DNA of 16,656 nucleotides from Bacteroidales bacterium UBA5266 (GTDB lineage: Bacteria > Bacteroidota > Bacteroidia > Bacteroidales > WCHB1-69), in contig DHTG01000049.1 of assembly GCA_002411545.1 (NCBI GenBank), positions 8,566 to 25,221 of the forward strand. The letters run 5' to 3'. Each line of letters opens with the position of its first letter. Within the stretch, counting starts at the first letter, position 1. This document shows, in pieces, positions 14,790 to 16,656 of this stretch. The translations under genes were made by a program, and so were the position numbers. The notes under the pieces were generated by a model. The model made no database searches, was not told the origin of the DNA, and saw only the letters and a program-made list of their open reading frames with translations.

Positions 14790-16118
14790 ATGAAAACTAA
14801 ACAGGGTATTATTCTCTTCATAGTGATTCTTTTTCCTTTTGTAATATTTGCGCAAACAAAATGGACTTTAGATAGTTGTATTTCTCATGCTTTGAATAAT
14901 AACTATTCCATCAAACAATCGCTCATTGATTTGGAAACAAAAAAACTACAATTACAAACCACTAAAATGAGTCGTTTGCCATCCTTGTCGGCATCTTTGA
15001 ATCAGAATTTTGATTTTGGTCGATCCGAAACTGCCGGCGGAATCATTGTTGATAATACACAATCTACTTCTGCTTTTAGTATTGGCATGAATGTACCGCT
15101 TTTTGAAGGCATGAAAACATACCATCAAATAGCTTCCGACAAACTCTATGTTAAAGCTACAACCGAAGATTTGAATAGCACAAAAGAACAGATAGAACTC
15201 ACGGTTACAGCTTATTATTTACAATTGCTTTTATATAAAGAAATGTTGGGAATTGCCGAAGAGCAAGTAGAATTGTCGGAAAATCAAGTCGAACGTGTTG
15301 AAAGTTTACTTCAAGCAGGGAAATCATCGGAAGCGGAATTATATACATCCAAAGCTAATCTTGCTAATGATGAAGTAGGGGTCGCCGAAGCTCGAAACAA
15401 TGTGCGATTGGCAACACTTGATTTAGCACAATTGATGAATGTTACAGATGCCGAAAGTTTTGAGATTGATGATGAAAACATCGAAATTGATATGGAAAAA
15501 ATTCTTGCGCGTTATATCGATAAAAATGCTGTTATTGATAATAGTTTACATAAACGACCGGCCATCAAAGCAGCAGAACTTCGAATTGAAAAAAGTCAAA
15601 AAGACATCAAAATAGCCCGGTCTACTTACTATCCGAGTTTACAACTTTCGGCTAATTATGGTACCGGCTATTATTACGCCTTTCAACAAAGTTTACAAAC
15701 AAGTAATGCACCTTTCGGTCAGCAACTTTCGAATAATTCCCGCGAAATAATAGCATTAAACGTAAGCATACCCATCTTTGATCGTATGTCGACGGCGAAT
15801 CGTGTAAAACAAGCCAAACTGACGATGCGTTCACAAGAAATTCAACTCGAAGAAGCAAAACATTCGCTAATAAAAGAAATAGAACAAGCTTATACCAATG
15901 CAATGCTGGCAAAAGAAAAATATATTGCATCCGATAAAGCCGAAAAAGCTTCTGAAATAGCTTTTCAATACGAAGAGAAAAAATACCAAGCCGGTGCTTC
16001 TTCAATATATGTGTATAATGAAGCTAAAATCAATTATCAAAAAGCACAATCTCAGGTCGTACAAGCTAAATTTGATTATTTCTTCCGCTTGAAAATATTA
16101 GATTTTTATAATGATTAA
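14790..16118 (+). CDS. TolC-family outer-membrane channel
   Basis: A 442-residue outer-membrane efflux protein, the exit duct of the tripartite exporter. Residues 1-21 are a signal peptide ending VIFA before QTK; there is no lipobox cysteine. The mature start WTLDSCISHALNNNYSIKQS is the usual first OEP helix. Two homologous OEP repeats follow, each with long helices forming the periplasmic tunnel and a short strand region for the barrel: SLSASLNQNFDFGRS (about 66-80) in the first and SLQLSANYGTGYYYAF (about 281-296) in the second. The end (SSIYVYNEAKINYQKAQSQVVQAKFDYFFRLKILDFY) is typical. As a trimer it should dock on the adaptor encoded just upstream. It is the last gene of the operon. No clear GC-rich terminator follows, though an AT-only hairpin lies about 95 bases downstream. 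Confidence 0.93.
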   Translation: MKTKQGIILFIVILFPFVIFAQTKWTLDSCISHALNNNYSIKQSLIDLETKKLQLQTTKMSRLPSLSASLNQNFDFGRSETAGGIIVDNTQSTSAFSIGMNVPLFEGMKTYHQIASDKLYVKATTEDLNSTKEQIELTVTAYYLQLLLYKEMLGIAEEQVELSENQVERVESLLQAGKSSEAELYTSKANLANDEVGVAEARNNVRLATLDLAQLMNVTDAESFEIDDENIEIDMEKILARYIDKNAVIDNSLHKRPAIKAAELRIEKSQKDIKIARSTYYPSLQLSANYGTGYYYAFQQSLQTSNAPFGQQLSNNSREIIALNVSIPIFDRMSTANRVKQAKLTMRSQEIQLEEAKHSLIKEIEQAYTNAMLAKEKYIASDKAEKASEIAFQYEEKKYQAGASSIYVYNEAKINYQKAQSQVVQAKFDYFFRLKILDFYND

Positions 16119-16212
16119 CGAATAACGCTAATTAGTAACTAACCCCATAGCATTAAAAAAAGTCAAGGCACATAGTATTATATCCGAAAGATTTATTTTT
16201 AACCTCGAACAA

Positions 16213-16236
16213 TTATTTTTATAGTTATAAAAATAA
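16213..16236 (+). terminator. AT-only hairpin, possible operon terminator
   Basis: TTATTTTTATA (16213-16223) and TATAAAAATAA (16226-16236) are perfect inverted copies with a 2-base centre, 95 bases past the TolC-type stop. It has no G-C pairs in the stem and no following T-run on the plus strand, so it would be weak as an intrinsic terminator. It overlaps the first tandem repeat and may exist only because of that repeat. Confidence 0.2.
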
Positions 16237-16286
16237 AAGTTATAGTTACAAAAATTAAAGTTGTTGTTATAAAAATAAAAGTTATT
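16224..16286. repeat. three tandem 21-base repeats
   Basis: Three head-to-tail copies of 21 bases start at 16224, 16245 and 16266. The first and third differ only at their last base (GTTATAAAAATAAAAGTTAT core), while the middle copy has a few substitutions (GTTACAAAAATTAAAGTTGT core). The period of two helical turns places each copy on the same DNA face, which would suit iterated protein binding or intrinsic bending. Replication slippage in AT-rich spacer DNA is the simpler explanation. Confidence 0.75.
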
Positions 16287-16321
16287 ACTATATCTTTTCC
16301 TACAACATTTTGAACATATGT

Positions 16322-16582
16322 TTAGCTTATTTTTTTAAATTCAATACTGTTTTTATACTTATTGATTTGTTTTTCATTCATGTTATTTGAAATTACTTTC
16401 ATGTTATTTATTCTGACATATTTGAAAAATTTCCCAACATCAACTATCAAAGAATCCAAAAGCATTTGTCGGGCAATTGGACAAATAAGAAGTTTCCTAT
16501 TATAGTGGAATCCCGTTTTATTGCTATATGACCTTAAAAAAACATGAAAGTAGCTAAAATTATCACGAAAAAATGAGAACAT
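16322..16582 (-). CDS. unrecognised small ORF
   Basis: An 86-codon frame beginning MFSFFRDNF and ending in a lysine- and asparagine-rich tail. I recognise no domain, signal peptide or membrane helix. The middle (CPIARQMLLDSLIVDVGKFFKYVRI) looks more protein-like than random AT-rich sequence, so it might be a remnant of a lost gene. The start is not supported by a ribosome binding site or a clear promoter. It converges with the export operon. It may well not be expressed. Confidence 0.15.
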   Translation of the reverse strand: MFSFFRDNFSYFHVFLRSYSNKTGFHYNRKLLICPIARQMLLDSLIVDVGKFFKYVRINNMKVISNNMNEKQINKYKNSIEFKKIS

Positions 16583-16656
16583 TTGCTTGATTCATTCCAA
16601 AAAAAATAGGCTGTTTTTAATAAAAATTCACAATTAATAAAAAAATGATGTTGAAA

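Larger units (their letters stand above)
16119..16656. other. gene-poor AT-rich right end
   Basis: No recognised gene occupies these 538 bases. They contain an AT-only hairpin, three tandem 21-base repeats and one unrecognised minus-strand reading frame, each listed separately. At the very edge ATG ATG TTG AAA (16645-16656) after an A-rich stretch could be the first codons of the next plus-strand gene, but four codons are too few to support a call. No TAnnTTTG element stands out before it. Confidence 0.6.

Noticed and set aside
15652..16005. 117-codon minus-strand frame in the TolC-type gene
   Set aside because: It is antisense to a conserved OEP repeat and no family is recognised.
16224..16409. 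CRISPR-like array from the 21-base periodic repeats
   Set aside because: The copies are directly adjacent with no spacers, are AT-rich and are not near any cas gene.

Overview
The window reads as chromosomal DNA of an AT-rich member of the Bacteroidetes, most likely order Bacteroidales. The signs are a short IorA without a ferredoxin module, a BatE-type TPR/SH3 protein, a PurF-like protein starting MGGFFG, a RecQ with a long C-terminal extension, TAnnTTTG-type -7 elements, and starts without clear Shine-Dalgarno sequences. Placement below order is not possible from the sequence alone. I see no tRNA, rRNA, CRISPR array, insertion sequence or phage gene.

Minus-strand half (1-6266). Reading in transcription order from the right, recQ (DNA helicase) is followed at 24 bases by a membrane-anchored Skp/OmpH-like coiled-coil protein and at 9 bases by a small MORN-repeat lipoprotein; these three look like one transcript. 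After a 107-base gap holding a Bacteroidetes-type promoter comes iorA-iorB (indolepyruvate:ferredoxin oxidoreductase, aromatic 2-oxoacid metabolism), closed by a strong hairpin terminator. A HemG-like flavodoxin follows, with a palindrome just after its stop at the window edge.

Plus-strand half (6556-16118). pyk (pyruvate kinase) starts divergently from recQ and is followed at 33 bases by a PurF family protein. Its glutaminase half has lost the N-terminal cysteine and the glutamine-binding motifs, while the four cysteines expected to hold an Fe-S cluster and the PRPP loop remain. After a 190-base gap with a nested inverted repeat comes an apparent six-gene operon: a BatE-like membrane TPR/SH3 protein, an ABC ATPase, two related MacB-type permeases, a periplasmic adaptor and a TolC-type outer-membrane channel. 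The last five make a complete tripartite ABC efflux or export machine spanning both membranes; its substrate cannot be read from sequence.

Right end (16119-16656). This AT-rich stretch has no recognised gene. It holds three tandem 21-base repeats, an AT-only hairpin, an unrecognised minus-strand ORF and possibly the first codons of a next gene at the edge.

Most of the window is ordinary core and transport content. The points most worth a second look are the PurF-like protein with a ruined glutaminase site and the BatE-like gene heading an ABC exporter operon away from other bat genes.
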